From: Toxotes chatareus | Taxonomy: Eukaryota; Chordata; Actinopteri; Toxotidae | Direction of reading: 5' to 3' | Assembly (NCBI GenBank): GCA_016801885.1 | Contig: CM028897.1 | Span: 1,557,001 to 1,621,000 of the forward strand | Length of the DNA: 64,000 bases | In this document: positions 37,232 through 48,368 of the stretch, piece after piece | Position numbering within the stretch: position 1 is the first letter of the stretch | Layout: each line of letters begins with the position of its first letter | The notes under the pieces: generated by a model | What the model saw: the letters and a program-made list of their open reading frames with translations, nothing else | What the model was told of the DNA's origin: nothing | Database searches by the model: none | Made by a program: the position numbers and the translations under genes

Positions 37232-38985
37232 TGTTGTTTTGCGTAGTAAAGGGGGGATTCGGGGGGAGATCAGTTCACACTATCACCATCACACTTTCAA
37301 TCATATAACACATGATCACATGTTACAGTAAATATCAGGGACATATTTAGTTGGACGGGGGTCTGATATCTATGTTTGGGGGCCAGAGGCTTTCCTGCCC
37401 ACCCCCTCTACTCCCTGACATCACCACAGCCCATATAATAGATATGTATATATATTTATATACAGAAAAAGAATACATACTTATTGGACACCCTAGACAT
37501 TAAAGTACATTCAAAGAACTGAACCAACATTCTTGTTTAAACACGTTTACAGTGACTCTCCTGATATAAAGAATTAAGGTCTCGCTTCCGCCAAATTAAA
37601 ACTTTTTTCCTCTTTAAAAGTTTTCAGTGCTGCAAAGAAACAAACACAAACAAACAAACAAACAAAAAACACACAAATAAATACTTTCAGGATACATTGA
37701 CAAAAAAAAAAAAAGATTAGACATATTTCAGCCCTCGTTCCTTGTTACCGTTGGATGGGCACTACTGTATTTCTATATGTTTTATCTAGCGACATAGTCT
37801 ATATGCCTCAGGCTTGTGTTTTGGTTATGCACCTGCTGATGTAGTACAATGGGATTATTCGATTATAATTCAATTTGTTACATGGACATTGATGAGTTAT
37901 TCTCGGCAGGTGGAAACGTGCATCCTTGGTAGTTGTACGCACCTCATCATCATGTGGGTCTGATAGTTAGTCCGTCGGTGCAGAGTGACACAAAGGCTTG
38001 GGCTCGGAGTCTGGCAGGTGAGTAAAGTCGGCGACTTCTGCGCCATTTTCTCTAACTAGTCCTCAGTCATTGACCTCTGCTGGGGCGTGGAGAGGGGCAG
38101 ACCGGGGAGGCTCGGCTTTATACAGTCTCACCGTCCCGCCGTGGCTCAACCCCCCACTCCCCAACGCTGTAAACCAGTGACGCTGCCCATTGGGGAGGGC
38201 GGGGATGCCCAATGGTGCTGCCAGGAGGAAGTGACATCACGACAGTATCCACAGGGGACGCTGCTAACAGTAGGTGCTGCCGGCCAGTGACACCGCAACA
38301 AGGAGGAGGGAGCGACATCACCGGCCCGCTAAGGAAGGAAGTAAGGAAGGTGGTCGGGGAAGTTGGAAGGAAGAAGGCGGAGCAGTGAGACCAGGAGGCT
38401 GACCTTTGACTCCACCCACAGGAAGTACAGCGTAGAAAGTGCTTCTGCCTGGATGCCGAGCTCTCCCTGCCACCTTTCTGTTTATGTTTTTGTTTACACG
38501 ACCTCGGCGACAGAGCAGTGTGCCATAGAGAGAGGAGGGGGGCTCCTCCCTCCTCCTTCCTGCATACCACAGAATCAGCATCAAGGGCCAACTGTTCATC
38601 TCCCTTACCAAAAAACATAAAAACAGATTTGTACATATATACTGCTTTATACACACTTTTTACCATTGTAAATCACAAAAGTATAGAAAAATAAAATGTT
38701 TTATAATAACGGGACACTTTTCTTTCTCTCTCTGTCTTTTTCTACCCAGCAAAAAGGTGGTCCCTGGTGGAAACTGGCTCACTCCGTCTGTCAAGTTTGT
38801 GGCTGGTTTGACACCGCTGCCGCGGCGCCACTTTGTACGCCTCCCGTCTTCCCTCGCCAGCCTCAGTAGAGGGACTCCTTCTCGTCTTCTTCTTCTTGTG
38901 TTATTTTCTTAAAGCTAGTTCTCCTCTCTTCGTTGTTTTCATCTGTGATGTCCATCAATACTGAGTACAGCTCTTCCTTTTGTAT

Positions 38986-38988
38986 TTA
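38986..38988 (-). CDS. rbfox3: rbfox3 distal stop codon (first codon of the terminal exon)
   Basis: TAA is the first triplet after the CAG acceptor and is in frame with the ATG ending the 79-nt exon. The distal exon therefore adds no amino acids. After the TAA the same frame stays open for 40 further codons, acidic and lysine/glutamate rich, to TGA at 38,863. Confidence 0.75.
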   Translation of the reverse strand, partial: 

Positions 38989-39732
38989 CTGAAACAGGGG
39001 AGAAAAGTGGGGAGACTGGTAAATATGCAGAATGTTATGTTTCTGATAGGCATACATAATGAGAGGTGCTATGAAAAGTCAGTGTGGAGCAGCTCAGTGC
39101 AAGTTTCTTTCTTTCTAAACAAGTTTTGAGGAGTGAGGATCTTGTCACAGAAAATATAGGCTGGAAAGTAATTCTTTGAAAAAAAAAAATACAAGTAAAC
39201 ATATGGGATAATGTATGGAATAAACAACACACACTTTCTTTTAAGTCCTGCTGCTGCAAACCTTTCTTCTTTCATCTGTGCAATGTACATTTTTACAATG
39301 AGGAAAAGTTCACGGTGTAAGGTTAAAGCACATCGATGGAGTCAAAACAGCCGAAAGGAAATAACGTTTAAAACTCAACTGCAAAAAAGTTTGAGAGCAG
39401 AGAGACAACAGCTTCATTCGCTTTTCATCCCGCTCTTGTAACGTGGCATAAAAGAAGCGGGAGCAGAGGCCTTCCGCCTGCCAGAACGAGTGCTACTGCT
39501 CCCACCAGAGTAAAGATCAGAGTGTGCTGTAATCATACGAGTGGAGATCGGCAGTTTGGCAGTGCAAAGTGAAAAGTCTCAGTGTAATGGGGCTGGATAG
39601 AAGCAGAGGAAGAGGAGGGCGGGGTGTGTGCAGGTCGGGGGCAGGCAAGGCAAGGCAGGTGTCCCAGGACCCTCGTCATGACAGATGCTTGCTAATTCGG
39701 AGTGATCTTCAGCAGCTCCACGGAGCTTCTGA

Positions 39733-39753
39733 CAAATAAATAAATAAATAAAT
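39733..39753. repeat. AAAT microsatellite
   Basis: Five tandem copies of AAAT in the final rbfox3 intron. A 13-base C run lies 50 bases further at 39,804-39,816. Confidence 0.85.
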
Positions 39754-42700
39754 GAAAGAAGACGAAGCTTTAATTTTGAAATGGCTTTGTAGTGCGTTAC
39801 CTGCCCCCCCCCCCCCAACTTCTAATCCAGAGAGACAAACAGTCAACCAGGTGGCATGCTCAATCAGCATCTTCTTGTATCTATCGCTTCGCATGGAGGA
39901 ACTGGCCTGAGCTTCACCACCTCCCATATCTATTCTATACCTCAGATTTACTGAGCGCTCGCTAGGGACCCACCATACAAAAATATCCACATGCAGCCTC
40001 ATAGCTCAGCAGGGAGGGAGCACAATAGTGCTGGAGCTACATATAATCCTCACTGACAGGCAACCTAGAACTGGAGGGGCTGCCGACACAAATATATTAA
40101 TCACCCACGGATATGAAGGATTCAGGAGAGGGTTAGCTCAGGTATTAGAATCTGTTCTTCTTTCAGTCATAGTTTGTTAAAACAAGTCTATCTTTAGAAA
40201 TTAAAACTTGAGTCTATCAAAGGCTAAGTTCACCAATATCACAAAAAACAAACAAACTTAGACCTAGTTGTGTTAAACCATGCAGGTTTTAACTTATGTG
40301 TTTCTGCTGCCCCAGTACAGTGAAGGTTAGTGGAACTTAGTGGCGCTCACAGCCTTTGCAGTTTGAAACCGATGAACTCAGTTACACCTCGTCCTTCCAG
40401 AAACAAAGTCAGAAATATGTCATGGCTGAGAGAGTTCGGAGCTATGCAACTGTGGCCTGATAGTAAGGTAACTGCCATACTGGCATTGTGCTAATGTTAG
40501 TTCAGTTGCATTGCACCGAGCTCTCATCCACCATCAAAATAGTCCCTTCTCACAACTATCTGCATCGCCAGACACTGCTGGAGGTGAGAAAGTGTTTTTA
40601 CAGAAACAAACAAAGCAGACTCACACGGAGACAAAAAGAAATCCAAATGCAGATTTTGACGGAAAAGCCATCATCCAACATCCAACAACATCCATGTGTG
40701 AAGGTAGACATAATCTTCTTATAACTGTTTTATTCTGACACTCAAAACAATCAGAGGTTACTTATGTCACATATTGACAACAAAAATAATTCATGAATAA
40801 AGAAAAAAAAGTCATAATAGTATACTTTTACCTATGAAATTAATCCAAAAGAAAACTACTTTACACCTTTCAGACAATATATTCTCATTATAGAAATTAC
40901 ATACAATTCAAGAACAAGTTCAGCTGAATTGAAAATACACAGATAACCCCACTTCATATAGGAATACATATAAAACAGTTACTTAGAGAATTGCGATATA
41001 GTGTGTGTGTATATACATTTAAATGTATTTACAAGTACTGTAACTTTTTTGCTTGGTTCTTTTTTTTGTACAAATCTTTTAGGTGGATTAATAAATGCAC
41101 CTGCCAGCTTATCAGGGCTTAGTGAATACTTGTAGTAAATATAAATGATGGATAAATAGTATTTTCTTCTGATATGTAAACGTATCTCAGTACTACAGTT
41201 AATAAGTACGAACAAATGTTTGGATCAAATAGAGGTCTGGTTGCATATTAAGCTGGTTATGGAATACAACAAAAGCAAACAAAACCAAAAAATATCAAAG
41301 TGTTTGTTTTATAAATTCACATTTAAATTACTTCTGACTTTTGACTGTAAGCATAATAAAAACGGCTCAGACCTCTACAATACTGACTGCCAGAGTTATT
41401 TACATGTTACGTCTTCAACATTTAAGCCTTGATAAGCTGACACTGAAACAGTTCAACAATGCTAATTTTAACTTTTCTGTAAACTGCAGACAAACCCGTG
41501 CAGATAGGAGCAATTCCAGATGACAATACTCAGACTCGTCCCTGTAATAACATGACAGTAGAAATGTGATAAGTCTGTCGAACGAACATGTCTCCATTTT
41601 GGTTTGTGTCTTTTTTTTTTGTTTTGTTTTTTTGTTAATGTCCACATTAAGTGAAGCAGCCGACCAACGGGTCTTTAACATCAGGAAGCACAATAAAACT
41701 GCAGATGCCTGTGGGATTTAGCAGGTTTCGCACGAAGGTGACAGACGCTGATGGAAATGAGTAAAGGCTACTGGCTTTAACTTTGATCAGCTGCCCTGCA
41801 AACGAATCTGTGAGCAGATCAAATTATTGCCACTGCATGTGCTAATGCTTTAATACACGGTGTAATTACTCAAAGCAAACTCGCATCACTCAGACCGGTG
41901 ACAACGTTAAAGAATTCAAGTCAGCAGGTCAAGTGGAACAGCATGGTTCACAGGTCACTGGGATCAACTGTTAGTGATCTAATGTTGGAATCGATTTACG
42001 AGACCAAAATCTGAATTTTAATCTTTTAAGTTTATTCTAAACTATCAGCTCAACAGATGTAGCTACTTAAGACCTGAGGGAAGATTATGCACAATTGATT
42101 ATGATTGGAGACGTGTGGAAATAAATCAAGGTTTACTTATTAAACATTCAATCATCTTTGACATCCCTTAAAAATATAATATGTTCCTAATTTAACATTA
42201 CATGCTGTTAATCTATGAGCAGAAGAAGCTATAAATTCAAGGGTGCAAATGAATAATTAAAGGTATTTTTCCCACTAACTGATATTAAAATGAGTAATTC
42301 AGATTAGCTGATGAACGCCTGACGGATGACTTAAATGATTAGTTATACTGAAAATGTTCTAATACTTGAGCAATCAGCTACTTAATACATGAGTAATGTG
42401 ATAAATTCCACCATTACGTTTGAGATTGTAGTTTATGGTGATGTTGTTCGGGACTTGATTATGCTGTAAGGTGTTTTCGATAATTTGTTCTCCTCCTCAT
42501 ACTGCTTTTTTTTTTTTTTTTTTTAGTCTGCATGACCATCTGGTGGGCTCTGTACTAATTAGATCGACGATGACATAGCACCATTTTGACCTTGTTTTTT
42601 GACTTTATCGCAGACATTTTCTCACTTTGGGTACAATCTTTTCACTCATTATGTTTACTTTAAATATTGCAGGCTAAAGCATTAGCATGTTCTGCTCAGA

Positions 42701-42942
42701 TGATAGCTAAAGGGGCAAAATGGGTGAAACTGCCAAAAAGCCAAAGACTTCAGTACTTGAAATGAGGAAACGCTGGAACATGTGACTGTGTTCGTTTCTC
42801 CTGCCACTGATACATAAGAGGTCAGAGTTGAACTATCGTGATGTTATTACAGGGACTCAGAGTAAAGTCATGTTAAACTGTTAGCTTACTGCAAACTACA
42901 GTGTGTTAGCAAACTGCATTCACGTCCTCTCTCTCTCTTCTC

Positions 42943-43031
42943 ACACTCACACACACACACACGCACGCACGCACACACACACGCACGCACTCACACACAC
43001 ACGCACGCACACACACACACACACACACACG

Positions 43032-43075
<44 letters not shown>

Positions 43076-43112
43076 CACACTCACACACTCGCACGCACGC
43101 ACACACACACTC
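42943..43112. repeat. Compound CA microsatellite
   Basis: About 170 bp of (CA)n interrupted by GCAC and TCAC steps, followed directly by a TATATG/TACATA-rich tract to about 43,170. Both strands stay open through it and yield meaningless Thr-His or Cys-Val repeats. Confidence 0.95.
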
Positions 43113-43958
43113 AAACGCATATATATGTATATATATGCTTATACTTATACATACATATATATACATATAGCACATAGACACACACACATTCAGATCAGAA
43201 AACATAAAACTCTAATTCATTCCAGGCTAACTTACTAAAAGTGGTCACTAACTGAACACCCACACGTGAACTCTGCTGCTGAGTTTATATGAGAAACTCC
43301 TACAAATGCACAAACCAGTTCTCCCATTTGAAAATGGTAAAAATAATATTCAAAGTTTGTTTGGACTCATATAAAAACCCCAAATGTTGCGTACACACTG
43401 GCATATAAAAGGAAGAAGAACATTTCTTTACCCACATTAAGATTTTCTTTGACTCATGAGATACTGGGCTGATTTTCTTTTTTGATTTACAACATTACGC
43501 TATAGCATTTTAACATCTTGACTAAACATAACTAGCTGTATATGATACTTTTATAAATATGTTACATCTCAGAGAGGATTGAAAAAACAACACAAAAAAA
43601 ATCAAATAAAGTGCAACAAACAGATTTTTCTTTTGAGACCACAAACACGGTTGTGAGTACATATAAATTAACTATTATTGGCAATAGCTTTGAGTTGTGT
43701 TTCCATAGCTGCACTGAAATCGTGACAGCTAACTGTAGCTACACAGAGATTTTCTTTTCAATCCACCTCACGTAGCACAAAGTAGTAACAGAAGCCAATG
43801 CAACGACTGTATGTCGACTAAGAGGCGAGCACTGCTGCACTCTACACACATTTACGCTGCGTCTCCTGACTCCTGGGTGCTTTTATATAATATCTTATTG
43901 TACTTGTGTGTGTATACAGTGTACATTGTGTTATACAGTATATGTCTACACACGTAAA

Positions 43959-43960
43959 TG

Positions 43961-43992
<32 letters not shown>

Positions 43993-43999
43993 TATATAA
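43959..43999. repeat. TA microsatellite
   Basis: An almost pure (TA)n tract with one C interruption, in the final rbfox3 intron. Confidence 0.9.
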
Positions 44000-45415
44000 T
44001 ACAGTAGCTTTAATAAAGAACAACAGTACAGTCTTAGTTTATCATCCTCTCTGGGGTCTCTGCTTAAACAAAAATCAAAAATCAGCTCTTGTAGAAAGCC
44101 GTGCTGCAAAGAGGACAAACCTGCTGGTTTTGTTAGTAATGAAACTATCCCGCCTGCTGAGGAGTGAATAGCACTGTATTCTAGTTTGTGAGTTTCAGTT
44201 AGTTTATCCTGAGGTAAAACATTTTGTGCAATGCTTAAAAAAGAGACTAGTGACTCGCCAGTAGCAGAACAGCCCCCCGTCAGGTTCACCTGCCTCAGTG
44301 CTGTGTCATTACTGTGTGCGAGGCCACACTTTATCTGCCACGGTGTATTAATGAAGATATGCAACCACATCTACTGCAAATTAAATTCATATGCAACTAT
44401 TTTGTGTTTACGATTACGTTTTGGGGAAACGTATGCTGACCGACCAGAAAAACAGAAAGCCATGCATAATGTTACACAATCTAGTTCAGTGCTGCAACTA
44501 GTGATTATTTTCATGAACAACTGTTTTTTGGCTTTTTTTTTTTTTTTTTTGACTGACTAATTGCATAATCTGTAAAATCACAGAAAGTGTCCACCACAGT
44601 TTTCTGGAACTTGTTCTGTCCAACTAAGTTGAAAACCAAATAAATATTGAATTTACAGTGATGCACAACAGTGAATAGCAGCAAATCCTTCAGGCATTTT
44701 CCTTAATGTTTGACTTGAATGATTATTTGATTATAAAAACTTAATTTTCTGTTGATCGACTAATCAGATAATAACTAATTGCACTAATCCAGTGAAACAG
44801 TTTTGTACTAAGTTGTATTTACAGGCTAAAGTCTGTACTGAGATTGTAAATTGTTGCTATGTTACATAGGACTGAGTTTTATTGTTTTGGCGTGTGAACA
44901 AAGTATTGGAAACACCTTCCTGTATAATTTGCTCTAATACGACATCCCAAACTGTAGCTACAAAACGTACCATGGAACTGAGTCCACACACAACTACTAA
45001 CACAAAACCTTCAGACAGAACTATGATCTAACTGTCTGCAAAACATTCTACAAACATGAGACAGGATACGAACCCAGGCTCCTGCTCCTGCTCTCACCCC
45101 CCATATTTACCTTTGGCTGGACTTAACCAACATAACCCAGTCAGCGTTACATTTCTCCAAAAACACAAGCGCCAGTGCAGAATAGTTTCATGTAAACGCA
45201 CAGTAATTTGCAGGAGACTGGGCTGGAATATGAGCATTGTGAGTCCAAGACAGAAATCTGACCTTCGTGACCCTTTACTCTGCATGCTGTCATACCACAT
45301 AGTACAGCCTGTAAGACTCCACTGCAAGTGCACAACAGTAGGACACTCCAACGTTTAAAGAAAAAAAAAGCAATCAGAGCAGTGCCGTCTTTGAACTAAG
45401 AATTACCAAGGCATG

Positions 45416-46002
45416 TTAGTCAGTGTTTGGACTCAGTTCTTTATTTCTGGACGCTATGTGGAAAATAGAAAGGTAATTTACTGGGATGGATCAGTGTCAA
45501 GCTGATCAGACCTGGTAGGTTCCCTGTTTGTTGTGTGTAATATATATTATGTTTATCATCACTTATGATATGTATATCATAAAAATGCCCCAGTATATTC
45601 TTAGTCAGATGACAGCGGCTGCATACACACACCTCTGAGCATGCATCATGCGTGCTGCAGTAGGCTCACATTGGTTATGGTGACACAGCACCCATATACA
45701 GCAATCAAGATAATGCACATGTGCATAAAACTTTCCAAAAGAAAACCAAAAGCACAAAATGAATACAAAACAAGAGCAGACCAATGATGACATCAAAAAG
45801 GTTGTTGTAGAAATATCGGCTTGACAGGGTGTCAGGGGAGGGGCTCAGCATGGGGACCTGGAAGCTTTTAGTTTGATTTAGCTCCCCACCAAGGACCGCT
45901 TGTTTTGTGTTTGTCTTTTCTTTTTCTTTTTTTGATATTGTTTTTTTGTTTGTTTGTTTGTTGGGGTAATGTCTCTGTCTTTTCTCGCTTTTTTTCTTTC
46001 TT
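45416..46002 (-). other. rbfox3: rbfox3 proximal 3'UTR (inferred)
   Basis: Sequence following the proximal stop codon on the minus strand, A-rich at first with CAAA repeats. An AATAAAG at 45,440-45,445 is the first canonical poly(A) signal, followed by a T-rich stretch after about 60 nt. That gives a 3'UTR of roughly 0.6 kb. The end is approximate. Confidence 0.5.
45440..45445 (-). terminator. rbfox3: Candidate poly(A) signal, proximal rbfox3 transcript
   Basis: AATAAAG on the minus strand, about 560 nt after the proximal stop codon. The downstream element is T-rich rather than GT-rich, so the site is plausible but not strong. Confidence 0.4.
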
Positions 46003-46047
46003 TTAGTAGGGAGTGAAGCGACTGTACCCTCCTCTGTATAGGCTAGC
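46003..46047 (-). CDS. rbfox3: rbfox3 proximal terminal exon, 14-residue tail
   Basis: After the acceptor CTTTGATGTTGCAG the exon enters in phase 0 and encodes ASLYRGGYSRFTPY and TAA. RBFOX proteins end in this conserved Arg-Gly-Tyr-Tyr tail; mammalian members end RFAPY. The terminal segment is needed for nuclear import in the family and acts as a PY-type signal. Its presence or absence in RBFOX3 is known to separate isoforms that differ in nuclear versus cytoplasmic location. Here Thr replaces the Ala of RFAPY, while Arg, Phe, Pro and Tyr are kept. It joins the ATG at the end of the 79-nt exon without a frame change. The pyrimidine tract is weaker than that of the distal exon, consistent with regulated choice between the two. 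Confidence 0.95.
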   Translation of the reverse strand, partial: ASLYRGGYSRFTPY

Positions 46048-46709
46048 CTGCAACATCAAAGATGAAAAAGTACCAATCAGTATTCAAGTGACAGCTTTAG
46101 TCGGTTTCTCTTTCTCCTCAAATTTCCTTCCTTTTTCCATGCAAGTTCTTTATATCATTTTTAATCTCAGAATAATGGTTTTGATACGAGTGTGATCGGG
46201 AGGCGGACTGATAGTTCGACATATTTGAACCAAAAATTGTTTTTTGTTGAATTTATTGCCCAATTGCATACACTGCGGGTGTGTGTTAGGAACAGGGTCA
46301 TCAGGAGGTAAGGTGAATTTGGAGCTTAACTGGTGCATTTGATGGAAATTGTTGTAAATTTTTTTTATATTGTAGCACAGTAAAAAAAAAAGAGCACCTT
46401 CTAGAAAAAGAAAATCATAGAAACACGGCACCTGCACTTACGTATTTTCTTGAATTCAATACATTAAGCAATAAATTGGAAAATATTGTGCTTTGTGCTT
46501 CTTCGCTTGAGGAAATCCATTCCTTTTCAGGCTGTAACAATATCAGAGATTCAAGCAAAGCAGAATAAGTTCAGAGAGGTTTAATCACAGCTCCTTTTCA
46601 AGTCTAGCAGAGGTGTCTGCACCTTTCTGGAGGGGCAAACCACCACAGGATATTAGCCCTTAGATTTAGCACCATGCTCAAGATATCTAGGGCAGACACA
46701 CACATAAAG

Positions 46710-46744
46710 CATGCACGTGGGCCTATGCATGCACACCTGCACAT

Positions 46745-46747
<3 letters not shown>
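46710..46747 (-). promoter_or_regulatory. rbfox3: Three UGCAUG elements upstream of the proximal terminal exon
   Basis: Minus-strand TGCATG occurs at 46,710-46,715, 46,728-46,733 and 46,742-46,747, about 660-700 nt before the acceptor at 46,047 and inside the intron that must be spliced to use it. UGCAUG is the high-affinity RBFOX binding element, and RBFOX bound upstream of an exon usually represses it. The cluster abuts a CA microsatellite, so chance origin is possible. Confidence 0.45.

Positions 46748-46780
<33 letters not shown>
46746..46780. repeat. AC microsatellite
   Basis: Pure (AC)n of about 35 bp in the rbfox3 intron between the 79-nt exon and the proximal terminal exon, next to the UGCAUG cluster. 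Confidence 0.95.
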
Positions 46781-46782
<2 letters not shown>

Positions 46783-48289
46783 TCCCTTCTCTCATCTTTC
46801 GGTGGCTCTACTGCAATTAGGAATTCAGACAAACTCCAAAGGCTACCGAAAGTCTTCAAAGCTTAATTTTGCTGAATTTTGGGGAGCCCTCTTGCTTGTA
46901 GAAAACTTTCACCCATACGAGATACTTCTGCTGGAAATGAGTAAAGAAAATTTCCAACCTCAACCTCAGAGGAACTAATTATTGTATAGCTTTTAAATGC
47001 AAAAATGACTCCTCTCTGCTGGAGAACCGTTAATCAAATATGATAAAAGAATTAGGAACCAAACTGGTCTTTTCTCTTTAGCTCAAGAGTTTATTTGATG
47101 TTGGCCTCAGCACAGCTCATCTCCCAGTAGCCTCGCCATTTGGTCAGCACCACACGAACAGGAACACGCGCACACACACCCTCTCGAGTCTGTGTTAGCT
47201 CCCTGAGCTCCCAACACACACAACATTAGCTCTGATATTTTTAGGGGCCAAATCCTGTCTTCTACTTTCATCAAGAGGACGATTAAAGCGTCAGAGAAAT
47301 GGAAGGAAATTTGGAGGAAAAAGAAGAAAGAATAAAAAAAAAAAAAACATTCAAGCACATTTTTAATTAAGTAAATGAAGAGGGAAAAGAAATGTCTTAA
47401 TTAATGAAAGCTTTTAGCTAGCAGCTGCACCGGGGAACTGTACGTTTTTTTTAAAAATGATGTTGAAAAATCGCATGCATGCCGGAATGGTAAATTTCAG
47501 TCATTTCTCAAGCAGAGAGCACCCCTCGGATCAAGCTTGTAGGCAGGAGGGGAGGGCGAGACAACACCCCTCCTCCATCTCGCTCTCTCTTTTATGTCCC
47601 ACGGCACACTGCTGCATGCGTTTGATGGTCCTTAATCTCTAGGTTCGGTCTGTGAGATCGGTCCCATCCCCTCATCATCATAAAACAAAAGCAAAGAGAA
47701 ACTCTCTCTGTTCCAAAAAAGATGTTCTTTCATTTATCATCACTTTTCATCTTTGATGTTACAGTAGCTGCAAAAGCTAGCTAAAAACAGACATTAACAA
47801 TTCAACTTCATCCCTTCAAGTTTGGCATGGCTGAATGGGAAAAAAACAAAGATGATCCAACTCACTGTGTAGTGAGCTGAGTGATGTAGAATGAACAGAA
47901 AGCCTGGAAATGTAACTGTTATGTAAGACGCAAAGTTTGTGTTAAAAAGACAAAAAAAACACTGCAGTGATCAGTCGTTCTCGTTTCAGGAGGAACCTGT
48001 GTCAGATCAGTGTTGCATCAGGTGAGCTCGCGTGGCATAACATTAGTTTGTTGCACTAAATGTCTGAGAAATTTCCACATGCTGGGGTTTTACAGTACTG
48101 CTCAGCTCCACTAGGGTGTGCCACATAGCATGACAAAAACTAAATCAATTAATGAATAAATACACAAATAAAAACCAGTGACTACTACAGTCTCTGGTCT
48201 TTATTTTGGAGTGTGTGTGTGTGCCGGCTCGTGTCGTGATGTTTCAGAGAGGACGCAGACAGAAACAGACGGCGGTCTCATAGACTTAC
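46781..48289 (-). other. rbfox3: rbfox3 intron before the terminal exons
   Basis: Non-coding intron DNA. It carries a minus-strand TGCATG at 47,474-47,479 and A-rich runs near 47,335. No counterpart of the RBFOX1-type extra exon (the one that encodes NAFAPL...) was found here. Confidence 0.6.
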
Positions 48290-48368
48290 CATAGTCCCCA
48301 CGCTGTATGTGGCAGCAGGGCCAATCGTGTGGTGGTAGGGGTCTGCTGTTGCATAGACTCTGCCATAG
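48290..48368 (-). CDS. rbfox3: rbfox3 79-nt exon, C-terminal domain
   Basis: Acceptor CCCATTGTGCAG, donor GTAAGT. The exon completes a split Ser codon and encodes YGRVYATADPYHHT followed by IGPAATYSVGTM, ending exactly on ATG. It matches the RBFOX3 C-terminal domain (PYHHTIGPAATYSIGTM in mammals, from memory of the family) with Val for Ile. The C-terminal domain is low-complexity and tyrosine-rich and mediates contacts with other splicing factors. The Thr after YA replaces an Ala. This exon is the branch point: it can join the proximal exon at 46,047 or the distal exon at 38,988, both in frame. Confidence 0.97.

Larger units (their letters stand above)
34125..38988 (-). other. rbfox3: rbfox3 distal terminal exon: stop codon plus long 3'UTR
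   Basis: On the minus strand a strong pyrimidine tract ending CTCCCCTGTTTCAG precedes TAAATACAAAAGG. The 79-nt exon at 48,290 ends in phase 0 on ATG, so splicing here makes TAA (38,986-38,988) the next codon, and the protein ends ...TYSVGTM. Known RBFOX3 isoforms include one ending GTM without the C-terminal 14-residue tail. All the rest of the exon, about 4.9 kb if the site at 34,147 is used, is 3'UTR. It contains short AT-rich tracts and a GT microsatellite but no other gene. The 3' end is inferred; alternative poly(A) sites would shorten it. Confidence 0.75.
38989..45415 (-). other. rbfox3: Intron DNA of the distal isoform, downstream of the proximal exon
   Basis: For the distal isoform this is part of a 9.3-kb intron from 48,289 to 38,989. 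For the proximal isoform it lies beyond transcript end. It contains simple repeats (AAAT at 39,733-39,753, a C run at 39,804-39,816, CA at about 42,943-43,112, TA at 43,959-43,999) and no exon that I can support on either strand. Confidence 0.6.

Noticed and set aside
38118..38666. 182-codon minus-strand open frame
   Set aside because: It lies inside the inferred distal rbfox3 3'UTR, has no recognisable domain and a low-complexity composition, and its start is unsupported.
38863..38985. Separate minus-strand gene with C-terminus ...EEDEKESLY
   Set aside because: At first it looked like the last exon of a second gene, but the only good acceptor makes its first codon TAA in phase with the rbfox3 79-nt exon. 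It is better explained as distal rbfox3 terminal exon and UTR.
40803..40826. Satellite-like string AAAAAAGTCATAATAGTATAC
   Set aside because: Too short, single copy and AT-rich; chance similarity is likely.
42903..43238. Open frames of Thr-His or Cys-Val repeats on both strands
   Set aside because: Products of the CA microsatellite.
43852..44370. 172-codon minus-strand open frame
   Set aside because: The middle is encoded by the TA microsatellite (Tyr-Ile repeats) and the rest is unrecognised intron sequence.
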